Shown: in pieces, positions 27,101 through 38,345 of the stretch
Layout: every line of letters starts with the position of its first letter
Position numbering within the stretch: position 1 is the first letter of the stretch
Source of the DNA: Tulasnella sp. 424
Lineage: Eukaryota; Basidiomycota; Agaricomycetes; Cantharellales; Tulasnellaceae
Assembly (NCBI GenBank): GCA_019633425.1
Contig: WSUB01000062.1
Span: forward strand, 149,119-213,118
Direction: 5' to 3'
Length of the DNA stretch: 64,000 nucleotides
Notes under the pieces: generated by a model
The model's input: only the letters and a program-made list of their open reading frames with translations
What the model was told of the DNA's origin: nothing
Databases searched by the model: none
Position numbers and translations under genes: made by a program

Positions 27101-29611
27101 ATGGACCTCTCCCAGTCCCCAAATCGCATGAGCGACTTTCTGTTTGGCCCCCAGACGAGCGTAGAGCCCCTTGGCTTGGATGTACGATGCTTCTGCTTTA
27201 GAGTACTGCTTCTGCAACCGATAGAGATCTCCCAGTCTCCGGATTGCATCAGCGACATTCGCTTCGGCCCCCAGACGTGCGTAGATCTGCTTGGCCTTGA
27301 TGAATGCCGCTTCTGCTTCGGAGTACTCGTTCCGCGCACGATAGACCGCTCCCAATCCCCAAATTGCATCGGCGACATCCTTCTCGGCACCCAGACTTTC
27401 GTAGATCTTCTTGGCTTCGGTGTACAACGCTTCTGCTTTCGAGTGCTTCTTCCATAACCGATAGACCTCTCCCAGTCCCCAAATTGCATCAGCGACTTTT
27501 TGCTCGGCCCCCAGACGAGCGTAGATCTCCTTGGCTTCGGTGTACGACGCTTCTGCTTTGGAGTACTCGTTCTGCGCACGATAGACCGCTCCCAATCCAT
27601 AAACTGCATCAGCCACTTTCTGTTCAGCCCCCTGACGTGCGTAGATCGCCTTGGCTTCGGTGTACGATGCTTCTGCTTCGGGGTACTCGTTCAGTGTCCC
27701 ACAGATATTCCCCATTCTCTCCGCCACACGAGCTACGTTCAATTCTGCTCCCAGACGGGCGCTGATCTCCCTGACTTTGGTGTACGAAGCCTTCGCCTGA
27801 GAATATTGGTTTTGCAAGAAATAGACCTCTCCTAAGCCCCAAATTGCATCTGTGACCTTCTCTTTAGCCCCAAGACGTTCGTAGGCCTTCTTCGCTGCGG
27901 TGTACAAGGTTTTCGCTTCTGCGTACTCGCCCAGCTGGCAACATACGGTTCCCTGCCCAACCATCGCGCTCGCCACTGCCATCGCATCCCCAGTTGACTG
28001 TGCGACCTCTAATGCCCTTACGAAATAATCTTTTGCCTCCTTGTTCTGTTGGTTTTCATACTTGGTGTAGCCTAGAGAGCACAGGACCTCCACGGAATAG
28101 ATTTCATTTTCGCTGGCGGGTTGTCGTCTGGTGGGAGTGATCCGATCCTGTGTGCGGCTGTCAGCACTGGAGTCGGCAATCTCCCAATCTCCAGCATCCG
28201 TACCATGAAACGAATTCTGCCTTCGCAGTCCCTCGCCATTGGCCTCGAGGTAGCGTCCATTCTCCAACAACGGGTCATGATAACGCAAAGAACTCGCACT
28301 TGAGAAATATGCTCGTTGCTCATAACTGGGGGGAGATTGCCTCGTATCACATTGACGATGATAACGGATTCTCTCTGCAGATTATTGAATGGAACATTTC
28401 CGGTCATAATCTACCAAAGCCGCCGAACGTCAGCCTTAGCATAGGGTGGGCTGTTCGTCCGACTTACTTCCCAACAAACCCAAGCGAAAGCCCACATGTC
28501 GCTAGCTAAACTGGACTCGTCGCCGCTCAGTACCTCAGGTGCAGCCCATCGAAGGGTGTATACAGGACCCGTGAGAGTGAGAAACGTCCCGCATTCCTCG
28601 CTTTGGGCGAAGGACGCCCCCTGCTCCTGAATTTGGCTCGAAGTGGGTTCACCTAGTGGGGCTGGACCCGCCACATTGTTCTCATTTTCTCCCCTTGAAT
28701 AGGACTCAAGTTTGCGGGCCGATCCGAAGTCAGTTATCACAGCACGGCTCTGGGAATTAACTAGGATGTTCAGCTGGAACGAGGAAGGATGTCGCTTCAG
28801 TTCTGGTCCTTCGCGAACGATGATCTGTAGCCTTACCGATTTCAAGTCCCCATGGCAGATAGGCGGATTTCTTGAGTGAAGATACTTTAGGCCGCATGCA
28901 ACGTCATATATCTAATGTCTGGGCTGTCAGAAGCGCTGCTGTCGATGCGACGGCCATAACGTACGAGTGCGAGGCGTTCTGGAATCACCCAATCTTGCGA
29001 ATGAATAAACTCCCTGATGTTCCCGTCTTCCTCCCATTGCAACAGAATCCAAGCAATATCTTCTTCGACACATTCAACAAATCCAATTAACTTGACGATA
29101 TTGCGGTGACGAAGCTCGCTTACCAAACTGAGCTCGTTCGCGAAAGCCTGAAGGTTGAAGAGTCAATGGTAAACCCAGATTCCGGATCAAGTCTAGATAG
29201 ACTAACTGCAGCTTGGCCACGTCCGTTGACGTCGCCCCCGTTCAACCTGAACTTCTTAACCGCAACGTCGTGGGTGGCTGTCGACCTCTGATCACCCGGA
29301 CCAACGGATTCGACGATGGACACCGTAGCTTTTGCAACGTCGGCACTTCCACCCCTTTTCTGGACACCTCCATCGGAGAATACGAGGTCTTTAGCGTCTA
29401 TGCGCCAGTCTAATAACGCTTCGACAACTGCTCGCTATCGCAATATACCCAAGTAAGTACACTCAATGGTCGCCGCTACGTGGTTACTCCAACATACCAA
29501 GCACAACTTAACTCGCTTCGGAACTCTAGGAGTTTCCTTTTCCTCAAAGACCACGGGTGGTGATTTCCGCTTCCGCGATTCGGTTGATTGCCCTGGCGTC
29601 GGGTCGGACAT
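24140..29611 (-). CDS. K3: giant TKL-type kinase fused to 31 TPR repeats, 1706 aa
   Basis: Exons: 29611-29498, 29434-29207, 29147-28965, 28911-28837, 28773-28468, 28410-28204, 28147-24140 (5121 nt, in frame). The last intron (56 nt, GTACGG to ACAG, with a GTGCTGAC branch-like site) is needed to join kinase and solenoid, because the two are in different frames. Kinase motifs: VAVKKFRL, HGDLKS (non-RD), ITDFGSARKL, WAAPEVL. The exon 1 C-terminus is PKRVKLCL. The last exon alone encodes 1336 residues, with 31 TPR units of 40 residues and an acidic tail. It is the longest gene in the window, and its kinase part is the same size as in its sisters, so the difference is all repeat number. A 31-unit TPR solenoid should form several superhelical turns and a large binding surface. 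Confidence 0.9.
24240..27990 (-). repeat. 31 x 120-bp TPR-coding tandem array in K3
   Basis: Exact 120-bp phase through about 3.7 kb with no unit of odd length. Higher-order order is visible in the protein. In the N-terminal half, EVxR, AVYRA and D(L/V)YR unit types follow each other as roughly 360-bp triads. In the C-terminal half, ELYC/ALYC and EVYR types recur. This suggests expansion by unequal exchange of blocks of several units. Long open frames on the opposite strand are a by-product of the period. Confidence 0.9.
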
Positions 29612-30233
29612 AACAGACTAGCCAAGGGATAAATATGCTTTAATGATGAGGGTTGCGTCTGTGGTTGAGATTGTGACGAGACGGAGAGGACTTGGAAAAC
29701 GGGAGGAAGATGTGCAAGCGATATAAGAAGCCAAAGAGATAAAATGGCTCGAGGGAATTGAGGCAGGCATGTGCCTACTGAACACGTTTCTCTTCTTAAG
29801 GAGAGTTGTGATTCACGTTCCGCTGCCAAGCCACGGGAGCGAACAGCCTTGGTGCGGTTCGGTACGTTGCCGTACCGCTCGCAAATAAATTTCTCTTCCT
29901 TAATAGGTTCGCAGAGGACTGCACGCTATAACTGTTAAAGCTTCTTGATCGGTCTTGGCTACTCAGAGATAGGGAACAAGGTGCGGCAAGGGCGCAAGGT
30001 CGTCATCTCCTCCGACGCATTTCAACAAATGGGAACACTCGAACAGTGGAGACACCTCGTCTGAGCGAACTACCTTTCCAAATCATGTGCGAAGCGTGCA
30101 TTCAACCGCAGGGCGACATCATCTTCCGACCCATTGAACGTTCCAACTCGTAACTTTCGACCTCAACGTACGCTGTCTCTTTCCAGAAAGCCCGCTTAAA
30201 TCCCTCACCCATCCCACCCTCCTCACTTCCAAT
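29612..30233. other. K3-G4 intergenic region
   Basis: K3 upstream flank followed by the G4 3' flank. The conserved TTGATCGGTCTTGGCTACTCAG-type flank begins near 29944. No gene was found. Confidence 0.5.
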
Positions 30234-32738
30234 TCAATACTGCTCTTTAATCAAGTCAGCCGCCTTTTCCGCAATCCTAATGGTGGGTCCCACAGTATGC
30301 CCGTTGACAATCTCCGGCTGGACACTTGCGTCCACGATTCTCAGTCCTTGGACTCCATACACTCGTAATCGAGTATCCACGACACCATCGTCTTCCAAAG
30401 GTGCCATACGCGCGATGCAGCTTGGGTGGTACCTAGGTGCGGCAAATGATAACGAGGGCGAGTGAGGGATTTTCCGTTAGTGAGCGGTTAAAGTGAGGCT
30501 GTGCATTTTGTGCAAGGGAGATGAAAAATGGGGTGGAGGTGACGTACAAGGTCTCTGCGCGACTTCTGATGATCTCTTCGATTTCCGCGTGCGATTTCGT
30601 TCCTAGTGCGTGGTCTAGAAGCGGGTGTTGGATGTTTTGGTCCAATGTCGACTTGAGTGGTTCGGTGTTGGCGAGTTCGTGCGAGAGTCGGACGCCGCGG
30701 ATGAGGATCTCGACGTCGTGCTTCGTAGAAAGATAGCTTATTTCGAAAAGAGAAAAGGTTTGAGCGATGGAAAAGAGGGGGGAGAGGGTAATGGAAGACG
30801 CACCAAGGGTCGATCAGAGGTTTGTCCCAAGGGTCTGCAGACTTGAGAGTCACTGTTCCTTTGCTCGTTGGTCTCAGCAACATCGCGCTGATCCTCATTG
30901 CCTCAGGAACGTCGAATTTCTTGTGACCGTGGTCAGCTTGTCACGAGACTTTTGATCGAGATCAAAACGCAACTCACCCTCCAAGCTAGAGGCAAGACCA
31001 TCATCTCCACATCCGGCGCACCCTTCCCACTTGTCGAATCCTCCACCGCCTCAGAGTCACCATCCCCGCCACCGCCAAGCTTCCTCCCAAGCTCCCCATC
31101 CTCAACCCGCACAAACGCCATGCACTCTTGCCTATGCGTCGTCAACAGCCCCGTCCCACTGAGCATGTACTGCGCGACGGCCCGCGTCATCGACAACTTC
31201 TGCCATGCGTTCTGGGGCTTCAGGATCCGGCCGGTGTGGTAGCCAGGTCGAGGCGGGAAGGAAGAGTTGAAGACGATCTGGTCCGCCAAGTTTCGGCCTA
31301 CGCCTGGAAGGGTTCGGATTATGGGTATGGAATGTTTTGAGAGTTCGGGGTCGGGTCCGATTCAGGAGAGGAGGATTTGACTGCTCCAGCGCTGTTCGAG
31401 GAGTTTCAGAATCGAATTTAGTGCGAGTGGGCGGTTTTACGGTAAGGGTGGAAAGACTTACGAGAGAATCACTTCCTTCCGAGCGCCGACGAAATAGACG
31501 GGCCCATCTCGCTGTTCTGCAAACTCGACTCCAATGGCGCGTTTCGAGTTGTTGAAGCGGATCTTGGTAACGTGAGCACCGTAGACGACTTTGAGATTCG
31601 GTCGAGCGAGGACTTCACGAGTCAGGTATGCGACTCTGGAGAAATGCGGTGTCAAAGATCATGGACGTTGGCTTGGCAGCAGAGTAGAGCACGAATCACT
31701 CGGTTGAAACTCGTCACCCCCGCGGGTCCCTGTACGTTGCTGTGCGTGTAACTCCAATGGTACCTAGTCACGTCCTCTAGTTAGACTCTGTTGAGCGAAT
31801 ATGGGATGGGAGTGCTTGTACCTTTCGAGGTGTTTACATCAGCAGCGTGCGGGATCCCGAGGGCTTCACAACTCGAAATGAAATTCTTTCCGATGTCGGT
31901 GAAGAATCCAAAGTAGCCGGTCTGTAATAGGTGAAAATCATTCGAGAGCCGTCGCGGAGAAAGCATAAGAGGGGGGCCTACCTTCACGAAACCAGTTTTG
32001 CCCCTCTCGTCGGTCGGGCAAGGGACCTCGGAGTGCGGAACGAACGTCTCGAATTTTTGCAGGTACCTTTAAGAATCGAATCAGCCTCCCCCTGGCGGGC
32101 TCCTCGGTGATGAACCCACTTCTTGAACCCTTTAAACGCCCCACCCGCCTGCCCCATCCGCGCCCTTCTGGGGTTCCGCCCACTCATCTTAGTCCTCCGG
32201 AGCACCTAAATGAAACATCATAGCATTCCCCTCTAGAGCAGCCTCCGAGTATCTTGGTCCTCGTCCAAGCTATTTCGCGATCGTAGCATCCCTTCTGAGG
32301 GACGGTCCAATAGGACCAATCGTGTTGGGTTCTTTGCCATTTGGAAGATGCTGCTGGAACCAGGGCGTCTGTAACCTCTCGTCCACTGAAGGTACGGGAA
32401 TCAATTGCATATCCGGGGTATTCGGGAAAAACCTGGGCTAGCGTACCTTCCCCCGCCTCGATCACCAGCGCCTTGAAGGCACTCCTTTCCGTTAATCGGT
32501 TTGCCAACACCATCGCTGCCGTTCCACTTCCAATAATCACAAAGTCGAGTTCATTGTCATTCTGAGTGGCCGACTTGCTGTTGAAATCCGAGTCGACGGA
32601 CCGACCGATCCCGCGGGCGGAGTAAAAAGTCTTGTCCTTGGAGGACGACTCGGATGTGTTTGACAATGCGTAAGCTGCAGCCCCGACGGCGACTACGACT
32701 GCTCCTACTTCCAGAGCAGTTTTGAAGTTGGTGGACAT
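30234..32738 (-). pseudogene. G4: GMC oxidoreductase pseudogene, full length but broken
   Basis: Retains the start ATG, membrane segment, [32 protein letters not shown], the exon ending ARKEVILS, and the C-terminal exon with [12 protein letters not shown] (NGHTVGPT) sequence and KEQY end. Lesions: an extra C in 32228-32231 shifts the frame at GGCSSG, shared with G3. TAT to TAA at 32189-32191 breaks PEDYDEW. A small deletion near 31370 removes the NTPQ part of the second GMC signature. It is the best preserved of the dead copies, so decay is recent. Confidence 0.85.
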
Positions 32739-35014
32739 TATTTGGAGGGGCGCATGGGGTGGAACGTAAGGAGTAGTGCGTTAGTTTGAGAGTGGGGAAG
32801 ACTTGGATGTGTTCATGATGGTGGCATTTGAGCCGGTCTTGAAGGAAAATGATAGATAACTAGAGGACGCATATGTAGATCTTTCAATGGCGACTCAGGC
32901 TGCTCTGACTGCGGTTGCGGCCTACACAGGGGAGAGGAAGGGGAAGATTCTTGACCGAACCGACACAAAACATTCAATCTCCGATAATTGCCGCCGCTGA
33001 CATAATGTAACCCCTTATACGCGCCGCGTCATCTTTTCTTCCCCAAGGACAGTCTTGTCCCAACTCTCAATATTAATGGCGTTATGGACTTCTTGAAAGC
33101 CCATCATGACGCCCATCTGTTAGCGAGACGTCCGCTTGCGGTCGGAGATCCTCTTGCAGTCAATTCAGCCCGGCCCATAGCTTCCGTCCGTTTCGTTCAT
33201 AAAGATTCAGTAAACCTGAACTGAGGCACAGCCCTCTGAGACTCGGATGCTGCAGGTTCAAAGACTTATCCTGGGCATTTCAAACGGACGTACGGCGGTG
33301 TCCCCAAATGTAAAACGGGCTGCAGTCAACTTGCCTCCCAATCCATCGCTCATCTCCACCTCCCCATCCCTCGCGACCGTTGGAAGAGAAAGCGAATGAA
33401 CGTCAGATGCTGATTTATTGGGGATGCACTAGCAATTAATAATAATAAACAACGAGATATTGTCTCTGCACGATGCGCCAGGGCCGCCCCTCTCCACAGC
33501 CGCGAAAAAAGAAAAAGAAAAAGAAAAGTCATAGTCGTCTTCCCCTTACAATACGCTCTTGAATGTATTCACGAGGATGGCCGATCTCGTTTACGAAGGG
33601 GAAAGGGGGGGTGGAGGGCTCCGACGAGGGCTCGTTGCTGTTCCGCCTGGTGTTCCCGACTGTCGCTACGGCCGCTCTAACTGTTGCAGCTGTTTCCGAA
33701 TGCTATGAAGTGACCCGTGGATGTAAACTAGAGGAATTTTGAGAGAGTGCAGAGAGAGGAAGTCCGGTCTACTTGCACAAAGCGCGATCCGAGAAGAGTA
33801 CACATGGTGCAATACCAGATGAACCACAGATCCTGTTAGTCGGTCGTGGAGTGCTGCAGAGCCACAAATTGGATCTACGCTCTATACCCTCTAAGAAATC
33901 AGGTTAAGTGGTTCAAGTTCCGTGTAAGGCAGCTGTCACGCTGTTATAGAATGGGTGACGAGGGCTTGAAGCTGTCGGTGTTTGCGATTTCACGTCAAGT
34001 CTGTCGCCATCGCTTTCTGGACTGAGGTAGGTATGCTGAGATCCGCGGAGGGAATTTGCGATAGGAAAGGTTGCAGGGGAGGAGCGTAAAGTGCTCTCCG
34101 ACTGTCATCGAGTATTTGTGGAGTTCGGGATCGGGGCCAGGGGAAGTGGGAAGATCAGAATGCGGACTATCGGGTTTGACGCGGAGTTCAAAACGCGTGG
34201 AGGTTCTGGGGTTCGATGTCAGAAAGAGTGCGATACAGATGCTGGTTGAAAGCCGATCAAGAGCGTTACGCGGCCAGTCAAGGAATGGGGAGACTCTTTA
34301 AACATTCGGAGCCAAGCTTGCAAGCTTAAGGCCGAACGTTCCCGTGCGTCTCCGATGATCGCCGCCACTTTCCTTCTTCTCGACATTAGCAACCTTGTCC
34401 CCATTCTCGACATTCTACCAATGGTGTTGTACAAATACTCCAGCAAGATTCTCGTAATTTCTTTCCGTCACCGAGACCCAATTGACTCTGGAAACTCCAG
34501 CGCGGTTAACCTTGCTCGCAAAGATTTTTACGCACCGAAGCCCGTAAACTCGAAGCGAGACACAGGCGCATGAGAATCGAATACTGAAAATCCGAAGACC
34601 GATCGCGGCCGGTTCAAACGTTCGTCCGGCAATGTCCCGAAAACGGGCTAGATGGACTAGCTTGCCTCCAATTCAACCTCTCGCGTTCACCTCTTAATCC
34701 CTCACAGCCCCTGAGAGTGCCCGAATTGGAGAAAATATTTTATGGTGTGCTTTCCCTCTAGATCTAACACCTTTTACAGAAAAAAAGAAGGGAAAAGTAA
34801 AGAGAAGAAAAAAACCAACAAAGGGATTATCTCTAGGCAAGCAGTCCCAGAGGATCATTAACTTAACACATAAAGTCCGATTGATACTGACAACAATACA
34901 GCGCAAAAAAATCAGAAGCGACCTCAATATTTAATAGCTGCAAAGCGGTAAATGGAACGATCGAAACTCACATTTCTGCGTTCGAGATCCTAACTTTTCA
35001 TCGTTGTCCCGCCT
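32739..35014. other. G4-K4 intergenic region with duplicated and relic segments
   Basis: Longer than the usual spacer. It holds one GMC promoter block (about 32955-33025), and a pyrimidine-rich run with a (GAAAAA)n-like tract at 33505-33530. At 33.55-34.3 kb there is sequence homologous to 56.9-57.5 and 49.15-49.5 kb, flanking remnants of the old GMC relic lineage. A second, partial promoter block lies at 34320-34375, and the kinase 3' flank follows with a GTGAGT site at 34971. No intact gene was found. Confidence 0.5.
32955..33025 (-). promoter_or_regulatory. GMC promoter block of G4
   Basis: GCGTATAAGGGG then TTACATTATGTCAGCGGCGG on the minus strand, about 280 bp upstream of the G4 ATG. 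Confidence 0.45.
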
Positions 35015-37693
35015 CTATGCCTCATCCCCAGCCTCAATGGATGTTTCACCATGGGAGCCTTCCGCTTCGGTAGACCACCTCTCCTCCTCCAATAGCTCAG
35101 CTAGGGAGGAAAGGACCATTCCAACGCCTTGCTGATATCCTGTCTTGGTGTAGATATCTCGAGCTTCGATGAACGCTGCTTTTGCCTTTGGGTACTCGTT
35201 CCGCGACCGATAGGCACATCCCAATCCCCAAATTGCATCAGCAACTCTCTGTTTGGCCCCTAGACGGGAATAGATCTCCCTAGCTTTGTTGTACGACGTT
35301 TCTGCTTTTGAGTACTCGTTCTGCATAAGATGTACCCGCCCCAGTTCACAATTTACATAAGCGACTCTCTGCTCTGCCCCTAAACGGGAGAAGATCTCCC
35401 TGGCTTCGGTGAACGACGCTTCTGCCTTTGAATACTGCCTCAGGAACTGATTGAGATCCCCCAACCCCAAAATTGCATCAGCAACAGCCTTTTCGTCACC
35501 CAGACGTGCGTAGATCTCCTTGGCTTCGGTGTACGACGCTTCCGCTTTGGAACATTCGCCCCGGGACCGATAAAGCACTCCCAATCCCCAGGTCGCATCA
35601 GCGACTCTTTGCTCGGCCCCCAGACGGGCGAAACACTCCCTGGCTTCGGTGTACGACGCTTCTGACTTTGAGTACTCGTTCTGGAGCCGATAGACCTCTC
35701 CCAATATCCACGCTGCATCAGCGACATCCTCTTCGGCACCCAAAAGTTCGTAGACCTTCCTGGATTCGGTGTACGATGCTTCTGCCTTTGAGAACTCGCC
35801 CCGCATCAGATATATCTCCCCCAATTCCCAATTTGCATCAGCTACACCCTTTGTCGCTTTCCGATATGCGCAGCTCGCACAACCTTCGGTGTACGAACCC
35901 CCCGCCTTAGAGGACTCGTTCGGATTGCGGGAGGCCTCTTTTAACCTACAAAACGCATCTGCGGCCTGCTTTTCAAATGTCTCCCTGGCTGCGGTGAGCA
36001 ACGATTCCGCTTCTGCATGCTCGTTCAGCTGGCAACATACTTTCCCCTGCCCGATCATCGCATTCGCGGCCGCCAGGGTGTCCCCAACCGAGCGGGCGAC
36101 CTTTAATGCCCTTGCGAAATATTCTTTTGCTTCCAGGAACCGTAGGTTTCTATACTTGGTGTTGCCTACAGCGAACAGAACATTCGTGGAATAGCTTTCA
36201 AGTTCGCTGGCACGTCCTCTTCTGGTAGGGGCGATTCGATTCTATGTGCGGGCATCAGCAACACTCGAGTAGGCAATATGCCTAGCTCCAATCGTACCAT
36301 CGAGCCAAAGCTGATCTCACATTCCTTCGCAGTCGGCCTTCTAGTTGGGTCCATTTTCCAACAACGCGTCATCATCGCGCAAAGAATGTGCACTTGAGAC
36401 ACATGCTCATTGCTCGTAACTTGGGGGAGATTGCCCCGTATCACATTAACAATGATAACGGATTCTCTCTGCAGATTATCGAATGGAACACTTCCGGTCA
36501 TAATCTACCAAAGCCGCGGAACGTCAGCTTCAGCGTAAGGTGTGGCTGTCCGTCCGACTTACTTCCCAACAAATCCAAGCGAAAGCCCACATGTCGCTAG
36601 CTAAACTGAACTCGTCGTCCCTCAGTACCTCGGGTGCAGCCCATCGAATGGTGTACGCCGGGCCGGTAAGGGTGAGAAATGTCTCGCATTCCTCGATTTG
36701 GAGCAGGGACACGCCCTGCTCTAGATCTTGAACTTGCCTTGGAGAAACTGGTGCGATCGGATTGGCCACAGTTTTCTCTTTTCGTGTTCTTGAACGGGAC
36801 TCCAGTCTGCGGGCCGATCCAAAGTCCGTTATGACAGCCATGCTTTCCGAATTGACGAGGATGTTCATCTAGAAGGAGCGAAGGTGTCGCCTCAGTTTCG
36901 GTCCATCGTGAGAGATTTGCGGTCTTACTGATTTCAAGTCCCGATGGCAGATCGGCGGATCTCTGGAGTGAAGATAATTTAAGCCGCAAGCAACGTCATA
37001 TATCTGATATATTACTCGTAAGCACCGCTTCTGAAGATGCAATGGCCGCAACGTACGAGTGCGATGCGCTCTGGAATCACCCAATCTTGTGAATGAATGA
37101 ACTCCCTGATATTCCCGTTGTTCTCCCAACGCAAAAGAATCCAAGCAATGTCTTCCCCGGCACTTTCAACAAAGCCAGTCAACTTGACGATGTTTTCGTG
37201 ATCGAGCTCGCTTAGCAAGCTGAGCTCGTTTGCAAACGACTGAAAGACCGAGGAGTTAATCGTTGGCCCGAGTTTAGAAAGCAGCAAGCTGAGGTGGACC
37301 AACTGCGGTTTGGGTACGTCTGTTGACATCGCCGCTCAACCTGAATTTCTTGACCGCAACGTCCACGTCTTCATGATCTGGGTCATCGAGCGCGAAAATG
37401 GAGGCTTTCGCTCTTGCAACGTCGGCACTTCCTCCTCTTTCCCTCGCGTTTTCTTCAGCGAATACGAGATCTTTGGCGTCCACTCGCCATTTCGACAACT
37501 TTTTGACAACCGATCGCTAATCACATGAACCCATGTAAGTACACCCATTGGCCACCGATGCGTTGTTACTCCCACATACCAAGCACAGCCTAACTTTTTC
37601 AGGAGTTCCAGGAGTCTCCTCTTCCTTATCGATCACAGGTGGTGATTTCCGCTTCTGCGATTCGGTTGATCGTCCTGGAGTCGAGTCGGACAT
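35015..37693 (-). CDS. K4: TKL-type kinase (RD type) fused to 8 TPR repeats, 774 aa
   Basis: Exons: 37693-37580, 37516-37304, 37239-37057, 37003-36929, 36868-36563, 36504-36298, 36241-35015 (2325 nt, in frame). It is the most diverged intact kinase. It has HRDLK where the six others have HGDLK, so it is the only RD kinase of the cluster. Exon 2 is 213 nt, 12-15 nt shorter than in its sisters. The exon 1 nuclear-localisation motif is weakened (PEKVRLCL). The intron 2 donor is GTTGGT. Key residues remain: VAVKKF, ITDFGSARRL, WAAPEVL. Eight TPR-like units follow; the second is irregular (NPNESSKAGGSYTEG) with a Cys-containing insert. Confidence 0.87.
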
Positions 37694-38345
37694 CACGGAC
37701 GAGCCAGGGGATGAATATAACTTAATGAGAAAGATTACGTCTTTGGTTGATATTCTGACGAGACGAAGAAGACTTGGAAAACCCCGGGGGGGAGGGGGGA
37801 GGAGAGGAGCAAGACGCAAGGAGAGGAGGGTTAAAGAAACAAACGCTTGAAGATAAATGGAAGCAGTTTCAGACTCTTATCTCTTTTGAGGAAAGGATTG
37901 CGGTTAGTACTTTGCTCCCTGTCGGGCCTCCAGGACTCACAAGCCGAATGACCACAAGGAAGTTGCGGGACGTTGCGACACCGCTCGCTAGCAGAATTGT
38001 CTCCTGGAAAAGGCCCGCAGAAGAGTTGCGCGATACGACCAAGTTAATTATTACAGCGGCTTGATCAGGTCTTAGCCACTTAGACATTGGGGAAAGGGGT
38101 GCGGCGAGGGCGCAAATCGCCTTCTCCTCTTAGGCCTTTCCGGCCAACAGGCAACAGACTGGAATGTTCGAGACCGCTCATCTGATCAGGCTATACATGA
38201 AAAGCGTCCGCAAAGCACGCATTTAATACCAAGGGGTTATCGCATCCTGATTGTTAGAACATTCCATCTTCCAACCTTCGACTTCCGCCTGCTGCCTCTC
38301 GGTCTAGGTATGCTGGCTTTAACCCGTCTTAGCCTCATTCATAAC
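37694..38345. other. K4-G5 intergenic region
   Basis: K4 upstream flank with a purine-rich, G-run segment at 37783-37830, then the G5 3' flank (GGTTATCGCATCCTGATTG at 38235-38253). No gene was found. Confidence 0.45.

Noticed and set aside
24364..27835. Long plus-strand open frames opposite the TPR arrays (up to about 265 codons, rich in Arg, Pro and Leu)
   Set aside because: They are periodic shadows of the 120-bp repeat. The same Arg/Pro-rich pattern appears opposite every TPR array and has no start context, introns or family match.
24240..27990. Regular 120-bp direct repeats as a possible CRISPR or satellite array
   Set aside because: Units are coding TPR hairpins in one frame with no repeat-spacer pattern, in a eukaryotic gene.
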